A stretch of 64,000 bases of DNA from Kutzneria sp044547355 (GCF_044547355.1 NZ_JBIUAG010000016.1:124001-188000), one strand, 5' to 3'. Positions 25,813 through 34,309 are shown, counted from the stretch's first letter. A program made the numbers and translations. Notes: generated from the sequence alone by a model not told the origin.

Positions 25813-25851
25813 TCTACCGGGTGGTAGAGATTTGGGGTGACGGCGGTCACC
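25813..25851. promoter_or_regulatory. Two palindromes upstream of the sugar isomerase gene
   Basis: TCTACC-GGGT-GGTAGA (25813-25828) and GGTGAC-GGCG-GTCACC (25836-25851) lie 17-56 bases before the ATG at 25869. Either could be the operator of this sugar-catabolic pair; the regulator is unknown. Confidence 0.4.
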
Positions 25852-25868
25852 GACCTCGAGGAGCCAGG

Positions 25869-26603
25869 ATGAGCGAGCTTTCCGTGCAGCTGTACTCGGT
25901 CCGTGACCAGTTCGCCGAGGATCCGGGGGCGGTGTTGGCGCGGCTGGCCGAGATGGGCTTCAAGCACGTCGAGCCGTACGGCGTGCTGGAGAACGTGGCG
26001 ACGCTGCGGACCGGCCTGTCGGGCAACGGCCTGACCGCGCCCACCGCGCACGCCCGCCTGATCGGGGCCGACCAGGCCGCGGTGTTCGCCGCGGCGGCGG
26101 AGCTGGGCATCGACGTGGTGATCGACCCCTACGTCGGCGACGAGCACTGGCAGAACGCCGGCGACATCGGCGCCACGGCGGACGCCCTCAACGCGGCGGC
26201 GAAGCTGGCGGCCGAGCACGGCGTGCGCGTCGGCTACCACAACCACTGGTGGGAGCTGCGTTCCCGGCTCGACGGCCGCAGCGCCTTCGAGGTGTTCGCC
26301 GACCAGCTGGACCCGGAGCTCGTGCTGGAGGTCGACACGTACTGGGCGACGGCCGGCGGCGAGAACGCGCCCGAGCTGCTGCGCCGGCTCGGCGACCGGG
26401 TGCACGCCATCCACGTCAAGGACGGCGGCCTGGAAACCGATGCCACCGGCCAGGTGCCGGCCGGGCAGGGCCAGGTCCCCGTCGCCGACGTCCTCGCCGC
26501 CGCCCCGCAGGCGCTGCGGGTCGTCGAATTCGACCAGTACGCCGGCGACATCTTCGAGGGCATCTCCGCCAGCCGCGCCTTCGTGCTCGGACTCGAGCCG
26601 TGA
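25869..26603 (+). CDS. Sugar phosphate isomerase/epimerase-like TIM-barrel protein (IolE/xylose isomerase-like)
   Basis: A 244-aa AP-endonuclease-2-type barrel. Metal-ligand regions are visible: FKHVEPYG (Glu), VGYHNHWWEL (His), LVLEVDTYWAT (Glu/Asp) and VHAIHVKDG (His). Family members isomerise or dehydrate keto sugars and inositol derivatives. The stop overlaps the next gene's GTG as GTGA, so it works with the adjacent oxidoreductase, as in many 3-keto-sugar pathways. Confidence 0.82.
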   Translation: MSELSVQLYSVRDQFAEDPGAVLARLAEMGFKHVEPYGVLENVATLRTGLSGNGLTAPTAHARLIGADQAAVFAAAAELGIDVVIDPYVGDEHWQNAGDIGATADALNAAAKLAAEHGVRVGYHNHWWELRSRLDGRSAFEVFADQLDPELVLEVDTYWATAGGENAPELLRRLGDRVHAIHVKDGGLETDATGQVPAGQGQVPVADVLAAAPQALRVVEFDQYAGDIFEGISASRAFVLGLEP

Positions 26604-27709
26604 CCGGGCCCCAGGGCGCCGGTGTCATGGGCGTCGGTGTCATCGGCGCGGGCGTCATCAGCGACAAGTACCTCACCAGCCTCACCAGCTTCCCCGACCT
26701 GCGGGTGCTGGCCGTCGCCGACCTCGACACCGCCCGCGCCGCCGCCCAGGCCGCCAAGTACGGCGTGCCCAGTTCCGGCGCCGTCGCCGACCTGCTGGCC
26801 GATCCGGCGATCGAGCTGGTGGTCAACCTGACCGTGCCCACCGCGCACGTCGACGTCGGCCTGGCCGCGCTGGAGTCCGGCAAGCACGTGTGGGCCGAGA
26901 AGCCGTTGGCCATGGACCGGCAGACCGGCCGCAAGCTGCTCGACCGGGCCCGTGAGCGTGGGCTGCGGGTCGCCAGCGCCCCCGACACCGTGCTCGGCGC
27001 CGCGCTCCAGACCGCCCGGCGGGCCATCGACTCCGGCGTGATCGGCGTGCCCCTGTCCGCGCTGGCGCTGCTCCAGACGCCCGGGCCCGAGGACTGGCAT
27101 CCCTCGCCCGAGTTCCTGTTCCAGCCCGGGGCCGGACCGCTGCTGGACATGGGGCCGTACTACCTGACCGAGCTCGTCCAGCTGCTCGGGCCCGTCCACC
27201 GCGTCACCGGCCTCGGCGGCCGGGCCCGGGACCGGCGGGTCATCGGCAGCGGACCCAAGGCCGGCGTCGAGTTCCCGGTCGACGTGCTCACCACCGTCAA
27301 CGCCCTCATCGAGTTCGAACGCGGCGGCTTCGCCCAGGCCGTCTTCAGCTTCGACTCCGGCGTCCGCCGCTTCCTCATCGAGGTCACCGGCCCTGGTGGC
27401 ACCGTCGCCGTGCCCGACCCCAACCAGTTCACCGGCGACACCGTCCTGCACCTCCGCGGCGCCGCCCCGGAAACCCTTGCCGCCCAAGGCCCCGTCACCG
27501 AACGCGGCACCGGCGCCCTGGAGCTCGCCCGCGCCATCCGCGCCGGCGTGCCCGAACGGGCGTCCGGGGAGATGGCCTACCACGTCCTCGACGCCATGCT
27601 CGCCATCGAGGAGTCGATCGCCGCCGGCCATCCCGTGGAGATCGCCAGCACAGTGGAGGTCCCGCCCGCCCTCCCTGCCGACTGGGACCCCTTCGCCGCC
27701 ACCCTCTGA
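26600..27709 (+). CDS. Gfo/Idh/MocA-family NAD(P)-dependent oxidoreductase
   Basis: A 369-aa dehydrogenase. The Rossmann loop VGVIGAGVISDKYL is near the N-terminus, and the family signature EKPLA with its catalytic Lys appears in HVWAEKPLAMD. The C-terminal alpha/beta domain contains LDMGPYYLTELVQLLGPV, the usual region for the catalytic His/Tyr. It oxidises or reduces a sugar or inositol-like substrate. Start GTG at 26600, coupled to the isomerase; an internal ATG at 26627 is possible. It ends just before a cluster of hairpin repeats. Confidence 0.85.
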   Translation: MTGPQGAGVMGVGVIGAGVISDKYLTSLTSFPDLRVLAVADLDTARAAAQAAKYGVPSSGAVADLLADPAIELVVNLTVPTAHVDVGLAALESGKHVWAEKPLAMDRQTGRKLLDRARERGLRVASAPDTVLGAALQTARRAIDSGVIGVPLSALALLQTPGPEDWHPSPEFLFQPGAGPLLDMGPYYLTELVQLLGPVHRVTGLGGRARDRRVIGSGPKAGVEFPVDVLTTVNALIEFERGGFAQAVFSFDSGVRRFLIEVTGPGGTVAVPDPNQFTGDTVLHLRGAAPETLAAQGPVTERGTGALELARAIRAGVPERASGEMAYHVLDAMLAIEESIAAGHPVEIASTVEVPPALPADWDPFAATL

Positions 27710-27745
27710 CGGCTCCCCCGCCCCCATCCGCCACGCTCCCCTCCC

Positions 27746-27794
27746 CACGTGAGTGGCTCATATGCCTTCAATGCGCAAGTGAGCCACTCACGTG
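27746..27794. repeat. Hairpin repeat, copy 2 of the CACGTGAGTGGCTCA family
   Basis: CACGTGAGTGGCTCA (27746-27760) and its exact complement (27780-27794) flank a 19-base loop containing CTTCA. It lies 37 bases after the oxidoreductase stop. Confidence 0.9.
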
Positions 27795-27820
27795 GCGTGG
27801 TGGTGGTGGAGGCGTGCGCT

Positions 27821-27867
27821 ACGTGAGTGGCTTATTTGGCTTCAGCGCGCGAATGAGCCACTCAGGT
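27821..27867. repeat. Hairpin repeat, copy 3, imperfect
   Basis: ACGTGAGTGGCTTAT (27821-27835) pairs with ATGAGCCACTCAGGT (27853-27867) with one mismatch and one G-T pair. The loop contains GGCTTCA, as in copy 4. Confidence 0.85.
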
Positions 27868-27893
27868 GGCGGGGGTGCTGTAGGGCGTGGGGG

Positions 27894-27942
27894 CACGTGA
27901 GTGGCTCAGGTGGCTTCAGGGGGCGAGTGAGCCACTCAGGTG
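27894..27942. repeat. Hairpin repeat, copy 4
   Basis: CACGTGAGTGGCTCA (27894-27908) pairs with TGAGCCACTCAGGTG (27928-27942) with one mismatch, around a loop with GGCTTCA. Copies 2-4 fill the gap between the converging oxidoreductase and TetR genes and could work as a bidirectional terminator. Confidence 0.85.
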
Positions 27943-27959
27943 GGGAAAAGGAGAGGGGA

Positions 27960-28568
27960 TCAGGCGGGGTCGAGGGGGACGGTCAGGAGGGACTGGAGGT
28001 AGAAGCGGAGGGAGGCGACCAGGTCGACGGTGTCGGGGGTGGTGAGCCACTGGACCTGGAGGCCGTCCATGAGGGCGATGAAGGTGACGGTGGCGAGCTC
28101 GGGGTCGATGTCGGGCCGGAGCTGGCCGCGTTCGGCGAGGACGAGGAAGGTGTCGCGGATGCCGGTGCGGGCCTCGTCGTAGTGGCGACGGAAGTAGTCG
28201 TGGGCGGGGTGGTCGGGGGCGACGGCTTCGGCGGCGAGGCGGGTGTAGAGGTCGACGATGCCGGGGTGGCGGACGTTGTGGGAGGCCAGGGCGAGGTAGT
28301 GGCGAAGGACCTCGAGCCCGGGCGGGGAGGCGAGCTGCTCGCGTTCGGCGTCCTCGGCGTCGCGGCGTTCGAGGACGGCGGCGAGCAGGGCCTCCTTGCT
28401 GGGGAAGTAGTACAGCAGCCCGGCGTGGGACATGCCGACCCGCTTGGCGATCTCCCGCATCGACGCCCCGTGGTAGCCGACCTCGCCGTACACGACGGCG
28501 GCCGCGGAGAGGATGTCCTCCCGGCGGATCCGGCCCTTGAGGTAGCCCCCGGTGTCGACGGCGCGCAT
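27960..28568 (-). CDS. TetR-family regulator
   Basis: A 202-aa protein. The TetR HTH is clear: RREDILSAAAVVYGEVGYHGASMREIAKRVGMSHAGLLYYF (residues about 13-53). The C-terminal domain (TRLAAEAVAPDHPAHDYF, IALMDGLQVQWL) matches the TetR_C_6-like group. I chose the ATG at 28568; an in-frame start ten codons upstream exists. It is divergent from a DeoR regulator gene, and the short gap between them must carry both promoters. Confidence 0.85.
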   Translation of the reverse strand: MRAVDTGGYLKGRIRREDILSAAAVVYGEVGYHGASMREIAKRVGMSHAGLLYYFPSKEALLAAVLERRDAEDAEREQLASPPGLEVLRHYLALASHNVRHPGIVDLYTRLAAEAVAPDHPAHDYFRRHYDEARTGIRDTFLVLAERGQLRPDIDPELATVTFIALMDGLQVQWLTTPDTVDLVASLRFYLQSLLTVPLDPA

Positions 28569-28628
28569 GAATCCATCATGCCGCAGCCGGAAAAGCACAA
28601 ACGGGGTGATAGAACGAACATGCGAGTT

Positions 28629-28654
28629 GTGCGAACGGGCAGGGAGGTGCGAAC
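28629..28654. promoter_or_regulatory. Direct repeat GTGCGAAC in the TetR/DeoR divergent promoter
   Basis: GTGCGAAC occurs at 28629-28636 and 28647-28654, 18 bp apart, 10-35 bases before the DeoR start. DeoR-family proteins often bind direct repeats, so autoregulation is plausible. Confidence 0.4.
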
Positions 28655-28663
28655 ATCCCAGGG

Positions 28664-29434
28664 GTGAGGGGTAACGAGCGCCAGCGCTTGATCGTCGAGC
28701 GGCTGCGAGGCGCGCAGCAGGTCACGGTGGCCGAGCTGGCCGAGGTGACGGGCGCGTCGGAGATGACGGTGCGGCGCGACCTGGACGTGTTGGCGGCGCA
28801 CGGAGTGCTGCGCCGCGTGCACGGCGGCGCGGTGCCGGCGACACCGTCGGGAGTGGAGCCGCCGTTCGCGGCCCGCGCGGTTTCCGCGCCGGGGGCCAAG
28901 AAGGCGATCGCCCGGGCGGCGGTGGAGCTGATCCGCGACGGCGAGACGATCGTGCTGGACAGCGGCACGACGGCGCTGGAAGTGGCCCGCCTGCTGCGCG
29001 ACCGCGCGGTGACGGTGATGCCGTTGTCGCTGCACGCGGTCACCGAACTCCTTGACGCGCCAAGGGTTCGCCTGCTGGTCCCGGGCGGCGAGCCGCGGCC
29101 GGGGGAGCTGGCCATGATCGGCCCGCTGACGCTGGCGTCGCTGCGGATGCTGCGGTTCGACGTCGCCGTGCTCAGCCCCTGCGCGTTCGACCTTGAGGCC
29201 GGCCTCACGGCCTTCGACCTGCACGACGCCGAGGTCAAGCAGCAGGCCATCGCGGTGTCGGCCCGCAGCCTGGTGCTGGTGGACGGCGCGAAGTGGGACC
29301 GCGCCGCGCTCGCGCACATCTGCGCCGCCGACCGACCCGATGTCGTCGTGACGGACCCGACCGCACCCGAGGACCAGCGCCGCGCGCTGGCCGAACGCGG
29401 CGTGCTCGTGCACGTCGCCGCCGAGGAGCACTGA
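28664..29434 (+). CDS. DeoR-family transcriptional regulator
   Basis: A 256-aa protein with the DeoR HTH at the N-terminus (NERQRLIVERLRGAQQVTVAELAEVTGASEMTVRRDLDVL, split over the helices) and a DeoR C-terminal sugar-phosphate sensor domain (ETIVLDSGTTALEVARLL). Members usually repress sugar or polyol genes and are released by phosphorylated intermediates. Its stop overlaps the start of the MFS gene (TGATG region), so the pair is coupled and the transporter is the likely target. Confidence 0.88.
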   Translation: MRGNERQRLIVERLRGAQQVTVAELAEVTGASEMTVRRDLDVLAAHGVLRRVHGGAVPATPSGVEPPFAARAVSAPGAKKAIARAAVELIRDGETIVLDSGTTALEVARLLRDRAVTVMPLSLHAVTELLDAPRVRLLVPGGEPRPGELAMIGPLTLASLRMLRFDVAVLSPCAFDLEAGLTAFDLHDAEVKQQAIAVSARSLVLVDGAKWDRAALAHICAADRPDVVVTDPTAPEDQRRALAERGVLVHVAAEEH

Positions 29435-30633
29435 TGCGAGAAACTCTGACCTCCCCGCCCCGGGCCGCCCGGTTCGCGACCTTCCTGCTGTTCTCCCTCA
29501 ACGGTTTCGGCATCGGCATGTGGCTGGTGCACCTGCCCAACATCGAACGGGACGTCAACGTTCCGCACAGCGTGCTGGGTCTGCTGCTGCTGGTGCTCGG
29601 CGGCGCGGCCCTGATCGGCATGCAGGTCGTGGGCCCGCTGGTGGACAAGTACGGCCCGCGCCGGATCGCGCCGGCGGCGCTGGGGGCTTTCGGGCTCGCG
29701 CTCACGGTGCCGGGCTGGCTGACCTCGTGGTGGTCGCTGGGCCTGGTGCTGATCGTGGTGGGCTTCGCCAACGGCGCGCTTGACGTGTCGATGAACGCCC
29801 ATGCCGTTGTGGTGGAACGAGGATACGACCGGCCGATCATGGCCACATTCCACGCGATGTGGTCGATCGGCGGCGCGTTCGCCGCGTTGATCGGCGCGGC
29901 GGTGCTCAACGCCAACGTGCAGACCGGCCTGACGCTCACCGTCACCGGGCTGTTCTGTGCGACGGTGGCGGCGGTGGCCGCCCGGTTCACCATGGACGCC
30001 GACCACCACGGCAAGACCGAGGAAACCGTTGACACGGAAGCGAAGCCGGCCCCGAAGGGGCTGGTGTGGATCCTGGGCGGCCTGGCCTTCGCGCTGATGC
30101 TGGCCGAGGGTGTGGCCAACGACTGGGCCGCGTTGGAGCTCAAGGGCGTGCTCAACGCCTCGGCCAGTGAAGCCGCCTTGGGCTACGGCTCGTTCGCGGT
30201 GGCGATGACCGTCGGCCGGTTCGCCACCGACCGGGTCGCGGCGGCGGTCGGCGCGACCCGGGTGGTGCGCTACGGCGCGGCGATCGCCGCCGTCGGCCTC
30301 ACCCTGGCCGCGGTCGCGCCGTGGGTTCCGTTGGCGCTGGTGGGATACGCGCTGTTCGGCATCGGGTTGTCCGGCGGCGTGCCGCAGTTGTTCACCGCCG
30401 CCGGCAACCTCGACCACCGCTCGGCCGGGGCCCTGATGGCCCGGGTCGTCGGCCTCGGCTACGTCGGCCTGCTGGCCGGGCCGGCCGTCATCGGCGGCCT
30501 GACCCGGTTCATGCCGCTCAACGCGGCCTTCGCGCTGCCGATCCTGTTGTGCGTGCTGACCGTGGTGTTCGCCTGGGCGCTCAATCCCCGCGCGGACAAG
30601 GCGTCCGCGGCTCAGCCGATGCGGAAGGTGTAG
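29434..30633 (+). CDS. MFS transporter
   Basis: A 399-aa protein with about 12 membrane helices. It has the MFS intracellular loop motif LVDKYGPRRI between helices 2 and 3, and NDWAALELKGVLNASASEAALGYGSF starting the second half. The sequence resembles the FucP/YcaD-like sugar or drug groups rather than a specific permease. It is coupled to the DeoR gene. The last 22 bases overlap the convergent dioxygenase fusion gene. Confidence 0.8.
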   Translation: MRETLTSPPRAARFATFLLFSLNGFGIGMWLVHLPNIERDVNVPHSVLGLLLLVLGGAALIGMQVVGPLVDKYGPRRIAPAALGAFGLALTVPGWLTSWWSLGLVLIVVGFANGALDVSMNAHAVVVERGYDRPIMATFHAMWSIGGAFAALIGAAVLNANVQTGLTLTVTGLFCATVAAVAARFTMDADHHGKTEETVDTEAKPAPKGLVWILGGLAFALMLAEGVANDWAALELKGVLNASASEAALGYGSFAVAMTVGRFATDRVAAAVGATRVVRYGAAIAAVGLTLAAVAPWVPLALVGYALFGIGLSGGVPQLFTAAGNLDHRSAGALMARVVGLGYVGLLAGPAVIGGLTRFMPLNAAFALPILLCVLTVVFAWALNPRADKASAAQPMRKV

Positions 30634-32453
30634 TCCAGCCGGCGCCAGCCGCCCGTCACCTCGCGCCCGGCGGGCGGCGCGCCCTCGGCCACCGGGAAGT
30701 CCACGATCAGACCGTTCTTGACACCGAACACGGTGTCGGAGTCCATGTAGAGCCCGCCCTTGACGAACAGCTGGGTGACCAGCCTGTGGTGGCCGGGCGC
30801 CATGATCATGAAGTGCACGTGCGGGGCCCGGTAGGGATGCCGGTTGGCGCCGTTCAGCATCTGCCCGACCGGCCCGTCCTCCGGCACCGGGTACTCCTTG
30901 GGCAGCGTGGTCCAGAACTCCAGCCGGCCCTGGTCGTCGGCGACGAACCGGGCCCGCAGCACCGGGCCGTCCAGCTCGGGCAGCTGCACGTCGTAGAAGC
31001 CGTCCTTGTTGGCCTGCCACACGTCCACCACCGCGCCCGGCACCGGCTTGCCCTCGGTGTCGACGATCGCGGTGGACACCCACAGCGGCTCGCCGTCCAG
31101 CCCGCCGGAGATGTCGGCGCCGTGCTCCATGGCCGGCGGACCCTCCACATAGAACGGTCCGAGCACCGCCGACGGCGTGGTCAGCGGGCTGCGCGAGTTG
31201 GTCAGAGCGTCCACAATGGACGACACGCCGAGCGTGTCCGACAGCAGCACGAACTCCTTGCGCTTGTCGTCGCTGATCTGCCCGGTGCGGGTGAGGAAGT
31301 CGATGGCGAACAGCCACTCCTGCTCGGTCAGGTCCGTGTGCACGGCGAAGTGGTGCAGGTGCCGGACCAGGTCGGTGAGCAGCCGCTTGAGCCGCGGGTC
31401 CGGCGTGTTGTCGAAGCTGCCGATCACCTGCGCGGTCAGGGCGCTCAGGTCCGGCGCGCCCTCGGGCCGCTGCCCGGCCCAGGCCGCGCGCAGCACCGAT
31501 GCCGGCTCGATACCGTCCAAAGAGGACTCAGCCAGGCCCAGCTCTCGCAGCGAGGTCGGCCCGCCGAGCGAGGTCACGAGGTCGTACACCGCCGCGGCGG
31601 CGTCCGGCACGTCCAGCGCCTCGGCCACGCGGGCCAGCGCCGCCGGCGCCTCCTTCTCCATGTACGCCATGACCTGCGGCAGCATCACCGTGTGGGTCTC
31701 GGAATGCGGGAGGTCGAACTGCCCGCCGAGGAGGTGACACAGCTTGTGGTGCAGGCCCATGCTCACCGACAGGCAGGTCCCGGCCAGCCAGGCCGATTCC
31801 AGCAGCTCGGCCCGGGCGTCCACATCGGACGGATCGGCGGCGACCAGCGGCAGCGAGTGCGCGATGCCGCGGATCGCCTGCAGGGCAACGGCGTTGACCT
31901 GGGGGTTGGCCTCGGGGGAGTAGAGCGCCTCGACGGCGTGGGCCAGGGCGTTGATCGCGCTGGTCACCGTGGTCGGGACCGGCAGCCCCAGCGTCAGGTT
32001 GACGTCGTAGATCACGGTGCCTGGCAGGATGTCCGGCGACCGGCGGGTGGTCTTGACGCCGTTCTCGGTCTCGCCGAGCACCGGCGTCACCTCGGAGCCG
32101 GCGTAGGTGGTGGGCAGGATCACCTGCGGCACACCGGTTCGCGCCGCCAACGCCTTGGCCAGTCCGGTGGTGGAGCCGCCGCCGACCGCGACCACGCAGT
32201 CCGCGGCGGCCGACTTCAGCACGTCGAGCGCCTGCGCGGTCACCTCGACGGGGGTGTGCATGCGGGCCCCGTCGAACTGTGCGACGACCAGCTCCCCCAG
32301 CGCCTCGGCGACCAGCTCGGCGTGCCGGGGCCGGGCCAGCAGAAGCACTCGGGAACCGCCCGCGCGCCGCACCTCCTCGGCGACCTCAGCCACCGTGCCG
32401 GCGCCGAAGACGACCCGGGCGGAACTGGGGGAATGCACGAAACCGCGCGTCAT
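30612..32453 (-). CDS. Fused maleylacetate reductase and hydroxyquinol 1,2-dioxygenase
   Basis: A single 613-aa frame joins two steps of the hydroxyquinol pathway. Residues about 1-340 are an iron-alcohol-dehydrogenase-fold maleylacetate reductase (VVFGAGTVAEVAEEV, VGGGSTTGLAKALAA, TYAGSEVTPVLGETENGVK, LHHKLCHLLGGQFDLPHSETH). Residues about 355-613 are an intradiol dioxygenase with the N-terminal helical domain (FLTRTGQISDDKRKEFVLLSDTLGVSS) and the non-heme Fe(III) site (GPFYVEGPP, DVWQANKDGFYD, HPYRAPHVHFMI). The dioxygenase would open hydroxyquinol to maleylacetate, which the reductase converts to 3-oxoadipate. The pieces are usually separate genes. No stop or frameshift breaks the joint. 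Confidence 0.88.
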   Translation of the reverse strand: MTRGFVHSPSSARVVFGAGTVAEVAEEVRRAGGSRVLLLARPRHAELVAEALGELVVAQFDGARMHTPVEVTAQALDVLKSAAADCVVAVGGGSTTGLAKALAARTGVPQVILPTTYAGSEVTPVLGETENGVKTTRRSPDILPGTVIYDVNLTLGLPVPTTVTSAINALAHAVEALYSPEANPQVNAVALQAIRGIAHSLPLVAADPSDVDARAELLESAWLAGTCLSVSMGLHHKLCHLLGGQFDLPHSETHTVMLPQVMAYMEKEAPAALARVAEALDVPDAAAAVYDLVTSLGGPTSLRELGLAESSLDGIEPASVLRAAWAGQRPEGAPDLSALTAQVIGSFDNTPDPRLKRLLTDLVRHLHHFAVHTDLTEQEWLFAIDFLTRTGQISDDKRKEFVLLSDTLGVSSIVDALTNSRSPLTTPSAVLGPFYVEGPPAMEHGADISGGLDGEPLWVSTAIVDTEGKPVPGAVVDVWQANKDGFYDVQLPELDGPVLRARFVADDQGRLEFWTTLPKEYPVPEDGPVGQMLNGANRHPYRAPHVHFMIMAPGHHRLVTQLFVKGGLYMDSDTVFGVKNGLIVDFPVAEGAPPAGREVTGGWRRLDYTFRIG

Positions 32454-32456
32454 GGC

Positions 32457-32546
32457 TCAGCCTCGGATCTGGTCGCGCCGCGTGGTCAGCAGCCCGCGCG
32501 GCAGGTTGGTGGGGCCGGAGATGCCGAGAACGGTCCGGTCGGTCAT
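32457..32546 (-). CDS. 29-residue ORF just upstream of and in frame with the fusion gene
   Basis: ATG at 32546 with GAGGAGCC upstream starts a 29-codon frame (MTDRTVLGISGPTNLPRGLL, then TTRRDQIRG) that ends with TGA. One codon (GCC) later, in the same frame, comes the ATG of the reductase-dioxygenase fusion. It has the best ribosome site in the area. It could be a leader peptide coupling translation, a small protein in its own right, or an N-terminal extension lost by a nonsense change. I do not recognise it. Confidence 0.45.
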   Translation of the reverse strand: MTDRTVLGISGPTNLPRGLLTTRRDQIRG

Positions 32547-32651
32547 CGGGGGCTCCTCACGATTCGACAAGGTCCACTTAAACGCTAACGGGCCCCCGGT
32601 GCCAGCCCGCATCCCGCGGTCGACCCATTCGGAAAGTTTCGGTGTCCTGGA

Positions 32652-33296
32652 TCACTGCCGGGTGGCGCGGACCTGCCAGCAGGCCAGTTCGGTCCGGTCG
32701 CGCGGTGTTCGGCCGACCGCGTCGAACAGGGCCACCATGGTCGCGCCGGCCGCCAGCAGGGTCGTCTCGGTGAACTCGGTGATGGTCCAACCATTGTCGG
32801 ACAACGGGTTCCGCACGTCCTGGGCCGACAGCGGGAACGGCGAGGGCAGGCCGTGCAGCCGCCGGTCGGAGAAGGTGATCAGGTGCAGCACGGCGTCGCG
32901 CCGGGTGGCCCGGTGCAGGGCCTTGAGGTGCCGGACACGGTCGGTCTCGTCCAGGCAGTGGAACACCGAGCAGCTCAGCACCGTGTCGAAGCAGGCAGGG
33001 AATTCGCTCAGATCGGTCGCGTCGGCCACGGCGAAGCGGACCGCGCTGTCCGGAAAGCGCTGGCGGGCCTGGGAGATCGCTGTCGGACTGCTGTCGACGG
33101 CGGTGACGTTCAGGCCTCTGCTCGCCAGGTACGCGGCGTTGTCGCCGAGGCCGCAGCCGAGGTCGAGCACGTCGCCGTGGTAGTCGAGGTCGGCGATCGC
33201 CGGCTGGGCGCGTCCGATGTCCCAGGGGATGCCGTTGTGCTTGAGGCCGGGGGCCAGGGGCGCGCCTCGGTAGAAGGCGTCGTAGTCGTGGCTCAT
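32652..33296 (-). CDS. Class I SAM-dependent methyltransferase
   Basis: A 214-aa protein of the thiopurine/UbiE-like type. It has the N-terminal DYDAFYRGAPLAPG and GIPWDIGRAQPAI, SAM motif I VLDLGCGLGDNAAYLA, then VTAVDSSPTAISQA and the motif IV region FDTVLSCSVFHCLD. Such enzymes methylate small molecules; the substrate is unknown. It is divergent from the Lrp gene at 33368 with a 71-base gap. Confidence 0.85.
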   Translation of the reverse strand: MSHDYDAFYRGAPLAPGLKHNGIPWDIGRAQPAIADLDYHGDVLDLGCGLGDNAAYLASRGLNVTAVDSSPTAISQARQRFPDSAVRFAVADATDLSEFPACFDTVLSCSVFHCLDETDRVRHLKALHRATRRDAVLHLITFSDRRLHGLPSPFPLSAQDVRNPLSDNGWTITEFTETTLLAAGATMVALFDAVGRTPRDRTELACWQVRATRQ

Positions 33297-33367
33297 GTCG
33301 CCCAGTCTGCGCGGGGCCCGGCGTCGAACCGACGGTGACGGCGCAATCCGGCGCTAGACTGCCCGAT

Positions 33368-34309
33368 GTGACGGAATCGGTCGTTCTGGACGACGTGGAT
33401 CGCGGACTCCTGCACGCATTGCAACTCGACGGCCGGGTGGCCTTCGCCCGGGTCGCCGACGTGCTGGGCGTGTCGGAGACGACGGTCGCGCGCCGGTACA
33501 AGCGGCTGCGGTCGGTGGCCGCGCTGCGGGTGGTCGGCGTGGTCAACGGCGTGTTGTTCGGGCGGACCGCGTGGACGCTGCGGCTGCGCTGCACGCCCGA
33601 TGTGGGCATGCCGTTGGCCAAGGGGTTGGCCAAGCGGTCGGACGTGTCCTGGGTGCATGTGATGTCCGGCGGCGCGGAGATCTCCTGCCACGCCCAGCTG
33701 CCGCCGGGCGAGGAGTCGGTGTTGCTGGAGAAGCTGCCGAGGGCCGGCCGGGTGCTGGACGTCAGCGCGCATTCCGTGTTGCACGCCTTCACTTTGCCGC
33801 CCGACTGGGCCGGTTTGCGCTGGCTGGCCGATGATCAGGCGGCGCGGCTGCGACCGGAGGAACCGAGGATGGCTCGGGTTGAGGTCGATGATGCCGATCG
33901 GGCGTTGCTTGAGCTGCTCGCGGCCGACGGGCGTGTCCCGTACGCGGAGCTTGCGGCGCGGACCCGACTGTCCGAGTCGACCGTGCGGCGGCGGCTGGAT
34001 CTGCTGCGGCACAACGGGGTCGTTTCGTACCAAGTGGACATTCCGGCAGCCTTGCTGGGCTACGGCACGCAGGCGCGGCTGTGGATGACCGTGCCGCCGC
34101 ACGCGCTGACCGAGGTCGGCCGGCGGCTGGCCGAGCACGACGAGACGTCGTTCGTGGCCGCCACCACGGGGCCGGCCAACCTGGTCGCGGTGGTGGCCTG
34201 CCATGACAGCGGCGGGCTCTACCGGTACCTGACCGAGAAGGTCGGGCCGCTGCGGGAGATCACGTCACTGGAGACGGCGGTGCTGATGCGCACCGTCAAG
34301 CAGGGCTAG
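33368..34309 (+). CDS. Lrp/AsnC-family regulator with two HTH domains
   Basis: A 313-aa paralogue of the regulator at 12704. The first HTH is DDVDRGLLHALQLDGRVAF with VLGVSETTVARRYKRL. The second is DDADRALLELLAADGRVPYA with RLSESTVRRRLDLL. Each is followed by a RAM-like sensor domain. Start GTG at 33368. It probably controls the divergent methyltransferase gene. The end overlaps the convergent TetR gene by 45 bases. Confidence 0.85.
   Translation: MTESVVLDDVDRGLLHALQLDGRVAFARVADVLGVSETTVARRYKRLRSVAALRVVGVVNGVLFGRTAWTLRLRCTPDVGMPLAKGLAKRSDVSWVHVMSGGAEISCHAQLPPGEESVLLEKLPRAGRVLDVSAHSVLHAFTLPPDWAGLRWLADDQAARLRPEEPRMARVEVDDADRALLELLAADGRVPYAELAARTRLSESTVRRRLDLLRHNGVVSYQVDIPAALLGYGTQARLWMTVPPHALTEVGRRLAEHDETSFVAATTGPANLVAVVACHDSGGLYRYLTEKVGPLREITSLETAVLMRTVKQG

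Noticed and set aside
27746..27942. CRISPR array
   Set aside because: The repeats are palindromic, unevenly spaced, only three in a row and have no cas genes nearby.
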